Below are positions 16,519-24,184 of a stretch of 36,635 nt of DNA, in pieces (position 1 is the stretch's first letter; every line of letters starts with the position of its first letter). The notes beneath the pieces are model-generated. The model saw only the letters and a program-made list of their open reading frames with translations. It was not told the origin of the DNA and made no database searches. Both the position numbers and the translations under genes were made by a program. The stretch is taken from assembly GCA_021296135.1 (NCBI GenBank), contig JAGWAZ010000013.1:1-36635 (forward strand), in the 5' to 3' direction. This DNA comes from Chlorobiota bacterium (GTDB lineage: Bacteria > Bacteroidota > Ignavibacteria > OLB7).

Positions 16519-16613
16519 AACCCCCGGGATGGAAGTCCTTCTCCTACAACCCGATCCGTGTTGATGGCTGACAATCATACTGTTATGATTTCATAAATCC
16601 GTACATTAACCTA

Positions 16614-16645
16614 CCCTCAAAAGATGTTGAGGGGGCTTTTATTTT
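16614..16645 (+). terminator. Rho-independent terminator downstream of ftsH
   Basis: CCCTCAA (16614-16620) pairs with TTGAGGG (16627-16633) across AAGATG, followed by GGCTTTTATTTTAT. It sits about 190 bp after ftsH and overlaps the earliest in-frame ATG (16624) of the next gene, which argues for a later start there. Confidence 0.7.
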
Positions 16646-16722
16646 ATCTGTACGTAATGGCAATCATTAAAGAACAAGCAACATCGGGTCACGGATTGAG
16701 TCAGATTCCCGGACAGATTTCG

Positions 16723-17352
16723 ATGTCGAATGAAATTCGACGGAAGCTGATTCATCTCGGTTCGATCAGCATTCCGGTGGTTTACTGGTTTCTCTCACAA
16801 GAGACGGCGCTGTCGATACTTGTTCCGATGACTCTGATTGCCATCGTGACTGAAATTCTGCGACGCGCCTTCCCGGGATTTGAACGATGGTTTCGCTCCT
16901 TTTTTGGGCCGCTTCTTCGGCCTCATGAGTCGTCTACGCGTCCTGAAATCAACGGCGCAACCTTTGTCTTGATCTCGGCTTGTCTGTGTATAGCGATTTT
17001 TCCCAAAATTATCGCTATCACATCGTTTGCCGTTCTTATTATCAGCGATACTGCCTCAGCTTTGTATGGTCGCCGTTTTGGTAAACGGGAGTTTTTGCGC
17101 AAGAGCGTGGAGGGTTCGGGTGCCTTCTTTGTGACGGCGGTGATTGTCGTCTTTGTAGTTGCATATTTGTCCCATGCACCCAGGGAGTTTGTTGCTTTTG
17201 GCGGGCTTGCTTCGCTCGTTGCGATGGTCGTTGAAGGGCTGAGCGAAGGGGGGAGTTCGATCGACGACAATATGACGATACCTATGGCGTTCGGAGCTGT
17301 GATGTGGGGAGGGCTGGAACTGTGGCAAACCGGGCTGATCCCGGTGTTGTAG
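16723..17352 (+). CDS. SEC59/DGK1/VTE5-family polyprenol/phytol kinase-like membrane protein
   Basis: Members of this family are CTP-dependent kinases for dolichol, phytol or diacylglycerol in the membrane. The 210-residue protein opens with MSNEIRRKLIHLGSISIPVV, the family's conserved RK.iHl element. It continues with NGATFVLISACL, the catalytic-region block ISDTASALYGRRFGKREF with KSVEGS, and the closing DDNMTIPM. About six to seven membrane segments fit the family. Earlier in-frame ATGs at 16624 and 16657 exist, but the first lies inside a terminator and the leader they would add is not conserved-looking; 16723 puts the motif at the normal place. The substrate in this organism is unknown. 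Confidence 0.85.
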   Translation: MSNEIRRKLIHLGSISIPVVYWFLSQETALSILVPMTLIAIVTEILRRAFPGFERWFRSFFGPLLRPHESSTRPEINGATFVLISACLCIAIFPKIIAITSFAVLIISDTASALYGRRFGKREFLRKSVEGSGAFFVTAVIVVFVVAYLSHAPREFVAFGGLASLVAMVVEGLSEGGSSIDDNMTIPMAFGAVMWGGLELWQTGLIPVL

Positions 17353-17518
17353 AGAGTAGCAAATAGTCCCTAAACAAGTGTGATTGATGAGATTTTTCTG
17401 CTCTAAAAGGCCGGAAGGGTCTACCTTGGCAGGTGTGGTGAGTGAAATTATGAGTACTATACCAAGAAAACTAGTCCTCCAATTCAATTATACAGCAGGT
17501 TGCAACTGAGAACAGCAG

Positions 17519-18484
17519 ATGCAAGATCTAAGAAAGTACCTGCCAAAGTCCATCAAGACGGAAGTAGACCTGGACCGACTCATTCCGACATTGGCAAAGT
17601 CCAGCTCTATAAACGCCATAGAAATGGCTCTAAGAAAAGTGCCCACAAAGCACGTACTCCACCTAGCGAACTCGACACAGCTTGATTTCGCAGAGCCCAG
17701 TACCGTCCATCTAGCCGTAACCTCCCCTCCGTACTGGACCCTCAAGCGGTATCGAGAGGGACCGGGTCAACTTGGTCATATTGAGGATTATGAGGAATTC
17801 TTGGAACTACTCGATTCCGTTTGGCAGAAGGTGCTGACAGCGTTGGTTCCCGGCGGTCGATTGATTTGCGTTGTGGGGGACGTATGTTTATCTCGGCGAA
17901 AGAACAAGGGCGAGCATACATGTGTTCCTCTTCATTCCTCAATCCAGGAACGCTGTCGTCGCATGGGATACTCGAATCTTGCCCCGATCATCTGGCATAA
18001 GATCGCAAACGCTTCCTATGAAGTGGATGGCAACTCCAGATTTTTGGGCAAGCCTTACGAGCCAAACGGCGTAATCAAGAACGACATCGAATACATTCTT
18101 ATGCTCAGAAAACCAAGTGGTTACAGAAAACCCGACAAAGCAGCTCGCCTGCTGAGTATGATTTCAGACGCCAACCATAAGCGGTGGTTTCAGCAGATTT
18201 GGCACGATGTTACAGGTGAGTCTACCAAGAAGCATCCGGCGCCGTATCCACTAGAGCTGGCAACTAGGCTAGTGAGGATGTTCAGCTTCGTCGGCGATAC
18301 AGTTCTTGACCCCTTTATGGGGACAGCCACGACGAATCTAGCGGCGGCGAACTGGGGTAGACACAGTATAGGAATCGAACTGGACGAACACTATTTCTCT
18401 ATGGCAGAACGTAGACTTAGAAATGCTGGACAGGATATGTTCTCCACCATAGAAGTGCGTGTCCAGAAACCTGTGGTAGCATAG
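17519..18484 (+). CDS. Beta-class N4/N6 DNA methyltransferase of a type II restriction-modification pair
   Basis: The 321-residue enzyme transfers methyl groups from SAM to an exocyclic amino group in DNA. The catalytic motif IV, TSPPYW (residues 68-73), comes first, and the SAM-binding motif GDTVLDPFMGTATTNLAA (about 258-275) lies near the C-terminus; this order defines the beta class. The SPPY form is frequent in N4-cytosine enzymes but also occurs in adenine enzymes, so the base is not certain. The gene is followed 16 bp later by a nuclease gene on the same strand, which it presumably protects against. It is the first gene of the accessory island; no control-protein gene is visible upstream. 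The recognition sequence cannot be deduced. Confidence 0.88.
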   Translation: MQDLRKYLPKSIKTEVDLDRLIPTLAKSSSINAIEMALRKVPTKHVLHLANSTQLDFAEPSTVHLAVTSPPYWTLKRYREGPGQLGHIEDYEEFLELLDSVWQKVLTALVPGGRLICVVGDVCLSRRKNKGEHTCVPLHSSIQERCRRMGYSNLAPIIWHKIANASYEVDGNSRFLGKPYEPNGVIKNDIEYILMLRKPSGYRKPDKAARLLSMISDANHKRWFQQIWHDVTGESTKKHPAPYPLELATRLVRMFSFVGDTVLDPFMGTATTNLAAANWGRHSIGIELDEHYFSMAERRLRNAGQDMFSTIEVRVQKPVVA

Positions 18485-18500
18485 TTCACAAGGCAGTAGT

Positions 18501-19313
18501 ATGTGCTCAGACTACAGTTCACACGCAGACTATCTGGGGGCGGTGCAGGGAAACGCTGCCAGAAGGAAGTTGCAAGTGGAGCGAGCGCTCTCCGAGGCGT
18601 TCCCCGACTTCATAGAAAAGCGTGAAGTAAGTGTAATTCTGTTCTCATCAATGACCGCTTTTGATTTGGCTGAGGGTATTATACAGTACCCGGTCGTTCT
18701 CAAGCCTTTGATAGCTGCTTGCAACATAGCGGCTAGAGCGATTGAGAGAGATATAGGCATCAAGAATCTGAACACGTACGAGCCACGCCTAACCCGTGAG
18801 TCCGCTAACATTATTGCTGGTTATATCAAGCCATTCTTACCCGAATATTTGGAGATCCCTTCTCTTGGCACGGTTGATCGCGTCGCCTTTGTAGACAAGG
18901 AAATGCGGAAGAATAAGGGGAACTGGGAAAGGAAAATCTCGTCCAAGCTCAAAAAGCATGCAGGAAAAGACTTCAAGAAACGCAAATTCACCATCGGCGG
19001 AGAGGTATTTGAGCTTGACGCGGCCTATCCCGCAACGGGCGATGTTCAGGTGGGAATTGACGTCAAGCGAATAGAGGCAAGACGGGACATCCACAAGAGA
19101 TGTGACGAAATAGTAAACAAAGCACGAAAATTGAAAGAGGCCTTTCCAGATTCCAAGTTCGCTGCCGCGATTTATTATCCTTTCATAGATGAACATGTAA
19201 ATATCCAGCACCGCCTTTACTCCGACGATGTCGACTGTGTAGTTTTCGCGTCTGACGGCGCAGATTCAATCAGAAATGCCGTCTGGAATATGATCGGGAC
19301 GCTGAAGATCTGA
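18501..19313 (+). CDS. Putative type II restriction endonuclease (PD-(D/E)XK-like)
   Basis: The 270-residue protein is probably the partner nuclease of the preceding methyltransferase. A candidate catalytic site is E171-L-D173 followed by D187-V-K189 in the block GGEVFELDAAY ... VQVGIDVKRIEARRD. This has the spacing of the PD-(D/E)XK fold: a metal-binding Asp, then a D/E-x-K strand 10-20 residues on. The N-terminal two thirds are helical and not recognisable, as expected for fast-evolving restriction enzymes. Evidence for function is the position 16 bp after a methyltransferase plus this motif; no named family is claimed. An attC-like site begins about 30 bp after the stop. Confidence 0.72.
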   Translation: MCSDYSSHADYLGAVQGNAARRKLQVERALSEAFPDFIEKREVSVILFSSMTAFDLAEGIIQYPVVLKPLIAACNIAARAIERDIGIKNLNTYEPRLTRESANIIAGYIKPFLPEYLEIPSLGTVDRVAFVDKEMRKNKGNWERKISSKLKKHAGKDFKKRKFTIGGEVFELDAAYPATGDVQVGIDVKRIEARRDIHKRCDEIVNKARKLKEAFPDSKFAAAIYYPFIDEHVNIQHRLYSDDVDCVVFASDGADSIRNAVWNMIGTLKI

Positions 19314-19340
19314 CAGCAATCAGTGAATATGCCTTCGCAT

Positions 19341-19424
19341 ATCACCCAGTTACCACTACGGCGCATTCGCGCCTTGGCCTTTGGCAACCTGCTGCGCGGG
19401 TTGGGCAACTTGAAAACGTTAAAT
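19341..19424 (+). other. attC-like site 1 (integron-type recombination site, left arm degraded)
   Basis: The right arm has L'-like GGGCAAC (19403-19409), spacer TTGAAAAC and R'-like GTTAAAT (19418-19424), fitting GTTRRRY. The left arm has L''-like GTTACC (19349-19354) preceded by ACCCA, but the expected R'' box is absent (GCATATC instead). The centre shares a 29-bp identical block with site 2 (19369-19397 here, 23099-23127 there). Cassette cleavage would fall between G19418 and T19419. Confidence 0.55.
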
Positions 19425-19519
19425 GACATTGGGATGAAATGAGCCACATCCTTATCAGAATATCCCCTAGGATAGGATGAAATATACTGCATTTTCGTGA
19501 TTCATTTATTTTGATTAAA

Positions 19520-20254
19520 GTTCAAGACAACTTAAGAGCTTTGTGATAGACTCCAAGCCCAGTAATGACGCGGAAAAACAGGTATTTCATTCGTTCAAGA
19601 ATCAGTGAGGCCAAACTCAGGCAAAGTATTTGGTTGTTTGCTCTGGATCTGGAGGCGACAACAATTGCTGAATTCTCCGGTATTAGTCGCAATTCGATGA
19701 ATACAATATTGAAGGCTGTCAGAAACATTATTGCCCAGGAGTCTGAAAAAGAAGCCCCTTTTGAAGGATCGGTAGAAGTCGACGAAAGTTACTTTGGAGC
19801 GCGCAGACAGAGAGGCGTACGTGGAGGTGGTACCAAAGGTAAAGTGGTCGTCTTCGGGTTGTAGAAACGCAATGGGAAGGTTTATACCGAAGTCGTGCCC
19901 AATGTCTCTAGAGCCGCTCTGCAAGGCATTATCAAAGGAAAAGTGGCTCTTGAGAGCGTCATTGACTCGGATGGTTTTCGTTCTTACAACGCTCTAGTGG
20001 ATCTTGGTTACAGGAAAGACTACCGGGTCGACCATGGTGGCAATGAATTTGCAGACGGAGCAAGCCCCATCAATGGGATCGAGAACTTCTGGGGCATTGC
20101 AAAAGTCAGGCTGGCCAAATGTAGGGGGCTTTCCAGAAGCACCTTCAATTTGCATTTGCAAGAAGCGGAATTTAGATTGAATCACAGAAAAGAAGACCTC
20201 TATAAATTGATACTCAAACTAGTCAGACAGAACCCTCTTAAGTTGTCTTGAACC
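19520..20254 (+). mobile_element. IS1595-family insertion sequence, 735 bp
   Basis: The element is bounded by perfect 19-bp inverted repeats GTTCAAGACAACTTAAGAG (19521-19539) and its complement (20235-20253). It is flanked by TTGATTAA (19512-19519) and TTGATTGA (20255-20262), an 8-bp target duplication with one mismatch, the size expected for IS1595. It carries one transposase gene with a premature amber codon and sits between attC-like site 1 and the second restriction-modification pair, i.e. inside the second cassette-like unit. Confidence 0.88.
19565..20251 (+). pseudogene. IS1595-family transposase interrupted by an in-frame TAG
   Basis: The frame is continuous over about 229 codons apart from TAG at 19862-19864. 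The first part contains ISRNSMNTILKAVR and VEVDESYFGARRQRGVRGGG and ends KGKVVVFGL. After the stop the same frame continues KRNGKVYTEVVPNVSRAALQ, then VIDSDGFRSYNALVDLGYRK, DYRVDHGGNEF, INGIENFWGIAKVRL. These are the DDE-type ISXO2-like catalytic blocks (DES..., SDG..., HINGIE-like INGIENFW). Relatives normally read 'FGilKR.GKVY' here, so TTG to TAG is the simplest cause. Unless suppressed, no full transposase is made, though the intact inverted repeats could still be mobilised in trans. Confidence 0.85.
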
Positions 20255-20303
20255 TTGATTGATTGTGACCACCATGAGCAAGCGTTAAGACGCCAATGAC
20301 CCG

Positions 20304-21836
20304 ATGGTAATGCGGCCGAAGTCGATAGAATGGACACTTGAAAGGCTACGTAAGCCAATGCAACTCAGTTTTGATTTCGCACGTGAACCCACGGCGGTTA
20401 CGCCCAAGAAAGCAAGTAGCCCAAAAGGCTACACAGGGCTCTATGGTTTTCACAAGTACTGGGGCAAGAAACCTTACGAACCGCTGGCATTCGTGATCGA
20501 ACAATTGACCGACGAAGGCGACACTGTATTAGACCCATTCGTTGGTTCGGGTACTTCTGCGCGTGAATCTCTCATTCGCAATCGCCGATTCATCGGGTTT
20601 GATGTCAACCCGGTGGCGGTCGAGTTGACCAAACTTCTAATTTCGCCGCCTGATTATGACAGCGTGCGTAGCGCTTTTCGTTTCATTGAAAGATCCGTAA
20701 AGGACAAGATTAACGGTACCTATCGTCTAAATGATGGCCGGATTGCTTCACATTATCTCTGGGAAAACGACACACTTACACAAGTGTGGTTACGAGGCGT
20801 TCGTGGAGGTGGACGTGAGGAACTAGCACCCACGGCCCAAGATATCGACCTCGTTGAAGAATATGCCTCCTACCGTTCAGAGCACATCCGTGCGCCCCGT
20901 TTTTTTTCCAACGGCAGAATCAACGCCCACGCAAATCTGTCGATTTCTGACATCATGACGGGCCGGGCTCAGCGAAACTTGGATCTTCTATTGTCCTATA
21001 TCAACGAACTGCCCCCAAATGTTCAGATGCCGATGAAATTGTGTCTGACAGCAGCTTCTGGCCAGATGACCAAGATGGTTTTTGCTGTTACTGGTCGTGG
21101 AAAAATGACAGGAAAGAATTCAGCGAAAGTCGAGGTTGGCAGTTGGGTGATCGGTTACTGGCGTCCGAAACTACATTTTGAGGTCAACGTTTGGAATTGT
21201 TTTGAACGGCGGGTGTCAAAACTCTTAAAGGCCATCAAAGAAGGTGATCCCCTCCAAGGTTCCATAATCTGCGACTCGATGGCACGTTTCTATGAAGCCA
21301 GCTCGCGTTCGTGGGTTGAATGTGCACCCTCTCAGACGGCCATCAGAAGTGTCCGAGAGAAATCGGTAAACCTCATATTGACCGATCCTCCTCACAGCGA
21401 CCGCGTCCCCTATCTTGAACTGAGTGAATTGTGGAATAGCATCCTCGGTTTTGAATCACACTTTAGTTCAGAAATTGTGATTTCTAACGCAAAGGAGCGA
21501 GGCAAAACACCGGACGTGTACAGCCAGGCCATGAACGGCTTCTTCGGCATATTGTCCAGTGTTATGCGAGACGACGCATTTCTTGTGTTGTTATACAACG
21601 CTCGCCAAGCGGCACGCTGGAGGTTTGTCTCCCAGATCATCGACAAATCGGGAGGGTTGAAGTATTTCGGGAAGTTTCCCTGCAATTACTCAGCTGGTTC
21701 CGTGGTCCAAGACAACAGAAAGGGTGGCCTGAAAAACGATATAGCTTTGGTATTTGGAAAACCCGACGCCGATTCCCGTAGGCTTTGTCAACTTGCGAAC
21801 ATTCCGAACTGGTCCAAAGATGCACCGACCAAATAG
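20304..21836 (+). CDS. DNA methyltransferase (N4/N6-type) of a second restriction-modification pair
   Basis: The 510-residue protein has the SAM-binding motif GDTVLDPFVGSGTSARESLI (D77 of DPFVG) near its N-terminus, with FIGFDVNPVAVE as motif II. The catalytic-type motif LILTDPPHSDRVPYLELSEL lies at about residues 357-376. Motif I before IV with a long intervening region suggests an alpha-like order with an internal target-recognition segment. The DPPHSD variant with the following PYLE..ELW element resembles adenine/N4-cytosine methylases often encoded beside nucleases. A DPPY tyrosine is replaced by His here; the consequence is unknown. The next gene begins 6 bp after the stop, and the IS1595 end lies 50 bp upstream, so the native promoter may have been displaced. 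Confidence 0.82.
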   Translation: MVMRPKSIEWTLERLRKPMQLSFDFAREPTAVTPKKASSPKGYTGLYGFHKYWGKKPYEPLAFVIEQLTDEGDTVLDPFVGSGTSARESLIRNRRFIGFDVNPVAVELTKLLISPPDYDSVRSAFRFIERSVKDKINGTYRLNDGRIASHYLWENDTLTQVWLRGVRGGGREELAPTAQDIDLVEEYASYRSEHIRAPRFFSNGRINAHANLSISDIMTGRAQRNLDLLLSYINELPPNVQMPMKLCLTAASGQMTKMVFAVTGRGKMTGKNSAKVEVGSWVIGYWRPKLHFEVNVWNCFERRVSKLLKAIKEGDPLQGSIICDSMARFYEASSRSWVECAPSQTAIRSVREKSVNLILTDPPHSDRVPYLELSELWNSILGFESHFSSEIVISNAKERGKTPDVYSQAMNGFFGILSSVMRDDAFLVLLYNARQAARWRFVSQIIDKSGGLKYFGKFPCNYSAGSVVQDNRKGGLKNDIALVFGKPDADSRRLCQLANIPNWSKDAPTK

Positions 21837-21842
21837 AGGCTG

Positions 21843-22949
21843 ATGATGGAGTTCGATACTGCAATGGCATTGTTTAGCGATGACTGCGTCAGAGAGCTTG
21901 CGGAATCTGATGATGGATTGCGATTCCTCAAGCTCCGTTCGTTATCGCGGCGAGAACATCTGGAGACATTATTTGAGGTGGCGTCTATCACGCCTCAGGC
22001 AAGTTCAGCTCGAGGCATGTTTAAAGAGGCCTTTGAAACGATCGCTGTGGATCAAGAGATTATCAATGAGACTATTTCCCAGATCTACGCATCGGAACGG
22101 AAAGAACGCCGAGCGAAAGAACCGGAACTCGTGAATCAGCTTTACCGTTTGGATGTTTTCGATTGGGGTGGCCTCCATCAAAACAGCTTAGAAAAGACGA
22201 TCGTAGATAACTACGTAAAGAAAATTCGTGATTACGATCACCTATCTCAGAGCATTGAGAACGAGTTGCATAACAGTATGCGAGGCTACGTCTTGTGTTC
22301 TTGGTACAACCATTGGACCTCGATCCTCATTGAAGATATTTTTCGTGACCATGCTGCCGTATTGCCTGCCGTAGGTTTAATCAAGAAAATCGACTTCTTT
22401 CTTAACGGAGTGCCATTCGATTTGAAGGTTACCTATTTTCCAGAGGGTTACATCAAAGATTGCCGTCGTGAAAACAACCAACGACCAGAACTGACGCTTC
22501 TCAGACAATGGGCTCGTAGGAATAGAGTGCCTTTCAGTACCGATCTGCCCGACAGTCGCTTACTTTCAGACTTGTGGAATAAAGCGAGTGACGATCCGTC
22601 GGATGATGGGCAGCAGGTACTGGTCGAGTTGAATACTTTTCGGCAGAAGCTTATCCAGGATGGACAGGTCAACCCATCTAACCTGATAAGATGGCTCTAC
22701 GAAAATCAAGGTGTGCGCCGTTTCGATGCGTCCAATCGGTTATTCCTTGTTCTGATTGATTCATCCAATTTCTTTGAGTCGTGGAAACTAAAACGTGCAA
22801 AACCGCTGCTGGATTCGGAGATAACACGCTTTCTAGATAACGTGTCCTCATCCCCAGGCAGATCTCTTAAGTTCACCTGGGAAGGGTCTACCTATACCGT
22901 AGTCTCCGACGCTATAATCATTACTAAACCGCAAGGCCAGCGCACATAA
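21843..22949 (+). CDS. Putative restriction endonuclease paired with the preceding methyltransferase
   Basis: The 368-residue protein is encoded 6 bp downstream of the methyltransferase. A PD-(D/E)XK-like site is visible in LIKKIDFFLNGVPFDLKVTY: D184, then D193-L-K195 at the right spacing. E164 in WTSILIEDIF is a possible extra acidic residue on the preceding helix. The N-terminal half is charged and helical; the C-terminal region ends in beta-like strands. No named family is recognised, so the function is inferred from the motif and from tight coupling. A second ATG directly follows the first, making the exact start ambiguous by one codon. An attC-like site begins 115 bp after the stop. Confidence 0.72.
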   Translation: MMEFDTAMALFSDDCVRELAESDDGLRFLKLRSLSRREHLETLFEVASITPQASSARGMFKEAFETIAVDQEIINETISQIYASERKERRAKEPELVNQLYRLDVFDWGGLHQNSLEKTIVDNYVKKIRDYDHLSQSIENELHNSMRGYVLCSWYNHWTSILIEDIFRDHAAVLPAVGLIKKIDFFLNGVPFDLKVTYFPEGYIKDCRRENNQRPELTLLRQWARRNRVPFSTDLPDSRLLSDLWNKASDDPSDDGQQVLVELNTFRQKLIQDGQVNPSNLIRWLYENQGVRRFDASNRLFLVLIDSSNFFESWKLKRAKPLLDSEITRFLDNVSSSPGRSLKFTWEGSTYTVVSDAIIITKPQGQRT

Positions 22950-23064
22950 TTCTTGAACGGCATTACAAAGGCCTGCACCTGACCGTTATTCCCCTGCGGT
23001 CCATAGCAGCACGTGAGCTTTTATCGTTAACAGATTCAGCTAGATAGTAATAGTATCCCATATC

Positions 23065-23155
23065 ATTTAACACCCAGTTGCCACTGCGCTGCCCTGTGGC
23101 GCCTTGGCCTTTGGCAACCTGCTGCGCCAGGTTCGCAAACCGGAAAACGTTACAC
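23065..23155 (+). other. attC-like site 2
   Basis: The left arm is canonical: R''-like ATTTAAC (23065-23071, fits RYYYAAC), spacer ACCCA and L''-like GTTGCC (23077-23082). The right arm ends GGAAAAC followed by GTTACAC (23149-23155). CAGTTGCCA on the left also pairs with TGGCAACCTG in the middle with one unpaired base. R'' is the exact reverse complement of GTTAAAT, the start of the upstream unit at 19418, as required if that unit circularises. Confidence 0.6.
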
Positions 23156-23198
23156 GCAAATCATGGCTTCGAAAGCACCTTTCTTAGTAGGAGGTAGA

Positions 23199-23567
23199 AT
23201 GATTACAGGTTTACACCACGCACAGATCACATGTCCCACAGGAATGGAAGACGAGGCCAGAGACTTCTACTGCCGCGTTCTGCAGCTTGAAGAGGTGGAG
23301 AAGCCCGGTGTCTTAAAGAAGCAGGGAGGTTTGTGGCTCAAGGTTGGGGATCGAGATCTCCATATTGGTACCGAAGATGGGGACAATCCCCAGCTGACAA
23401 AAGCACATTTGGCTTATGAGGTCACTGACATTGCATTCTGGAGATCACGCCTGGTGGCGGAAGGCATTGCACTAGAAGATTCAGTTCCTATTCCCGGTTT
23501 CGAGCGCTTCGAGTTTCGTGATCCGTTCGGGAACAGAGTTGAAATGATAATGTCAGTCGGGAAATAG
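23199..23567 (+). CDS. VOC-superfamily (glyoxalase/dioxygenase-like) protein
   Basis: The 122-residue protein has the single-module VOC fold pattern: ITGLHHAQITCP at the N-terminus with a metal-site His, DFYCRVLQLEEVEKP, the central strand LHIGTE, a second half beginning HLAYEVTDI, and the closing RFEFRDPFGNRVEMIM with the last metal-site Glu. Family members include glyoxalase I, ring-cleaving dioxygenases and antibiotic-binding or -modifying proteins; the substrate here is unknown. GGAGGT at 23189-23194 lies 4 bp before the ATG at 23199, deciding that start over the in-frame ATG at 23163. The gene fills its own short unit between attC-like sites 2 and 3, the usual size of an integron cassette. 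Confidence 0.85.
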   Translation: MITGLHHAQITCPTGMEDEARDFYCRVLQLEEVEKPGVLKKQGGLWLKVGDRDLHIGTEDGDNPQLTKAHLAYEVTDIAFWRSRLVAEGIALEDSVPIPGFERFEFRDPFGNRVEMIMSVGK

Positions 23568-23611
23568 TCCATTTGCTATGCTCCAAGCAATCGGATCGAA
23601 GCCACGGCAGC

Positions 23612-23694
23612 ATGTAACATGTCCGTGCACGGCTTCGGCTACGCCCTTCACCCAACCGCTGCGCGGTTCAGGGGCACTGAAACGCTGGCTAAAT
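23612..23694 (+). other. attC-like site 3
   Basis: R''-like ATGTAAC (23612-23618) complements six contiguous bases of GTTACAC at the start of the upstream unit (23149). Then follow spacer ATGTCC, L''-like GTGC, a central hairpin CAACCGCTGCGCGGTT resembling the middle of sites 1 and 2, L'-like GGGGCAC (23671-23677) and spacer TGAAAC. The R' box is imperfect: GCTAAAT at 23688-23694, one base off GTTRRRY. TAAATGACAT after it matches the sequence after site 1. Confidence 0.45.
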
Positions 23695-23751
23695 GACATG
23701 GGGAACCCAAACCATCACCTGGGTGAATCGTTTGTCGGAGGCTGACTACCA

Positions 23752-23970
23752 ATGAGAAAGCCATTTGGGGAAGACGCTTATTCAGATATGAATGCTTCCG
23801 CATTTGGTGGACCGAGCCAGGAGGTTCGGGACGTCGCGTTGTGCCTACTAACTGGTTCGAGCGTCCTTGACCTGGGATCAGGTGAAGGACGAAACGCTCT
23901 CTTCCTGGCAGAACGCGGTTCTGATGTGACCGCCGTGGACATTTCGGAGGTTGGGGTTCGCAAGTTGTAG
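23752..23970 (+). pseudogene. Truncated class I SAM-dependent methyltransferase
   Basis: From the ATG at 23752 the frame contains SSVLDLGSGEGRNALFLAER and GSDVTAVDISEVGVRKL, the SAM-binding motif I (DLGSGEG) and motif II (DIS) of small-molecule methyltransferases related to tellurite-resistance TehB. It stops after 72 codons, where about 190-200 are expected, and the following sequence is non-coding repeat material with no continuation in other frames. The break near 23968 marks the right edge of the accessory island. The next downstream attC-like site, if any existed, has been lost with the 3' end of the gene. Confidence 0.7.
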
Positions 23971-23984
23971 GTTTCTGCGTAGTA

Positions 23985-24184
23985 TCTATCCATGTCAAAC
24001 GTCCCATTCTTTACACGAGCCCGCGAGATGCTTCTACGCCTCTAGGGAGAAGCATGACAGTCATCATTCTTCCGCCTTCGTCAATCGTAAATCGCCATTC
24101 TCACCCTACCGACCCTCGACTCTTGACCCTCGACGCTACTAAGCATTCAACTATTAAACCAATGGAACCATCAACCAATGTCCC
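23985..24184. repeat. Dispersed repeat spacer at island edge
   Basis: The spacer contains GTCAATCGTAAATCGCCATTC, CGACCCTCGACTCTTGACCC, and TTCAACTATTAAACCAATGG, word families also found at 100-240, 4098-4160, 26880-26990 and 30625-30660. No gene is visible. Confidence 0.55.

Noticed and set aside
17353-17518. A fourth attC or an attI site at the left edge of the island
   Set aside because: GTTGCAAC at about 17500 is the only similar word; no arms pair around it and it does not complement the left arm of site 1.
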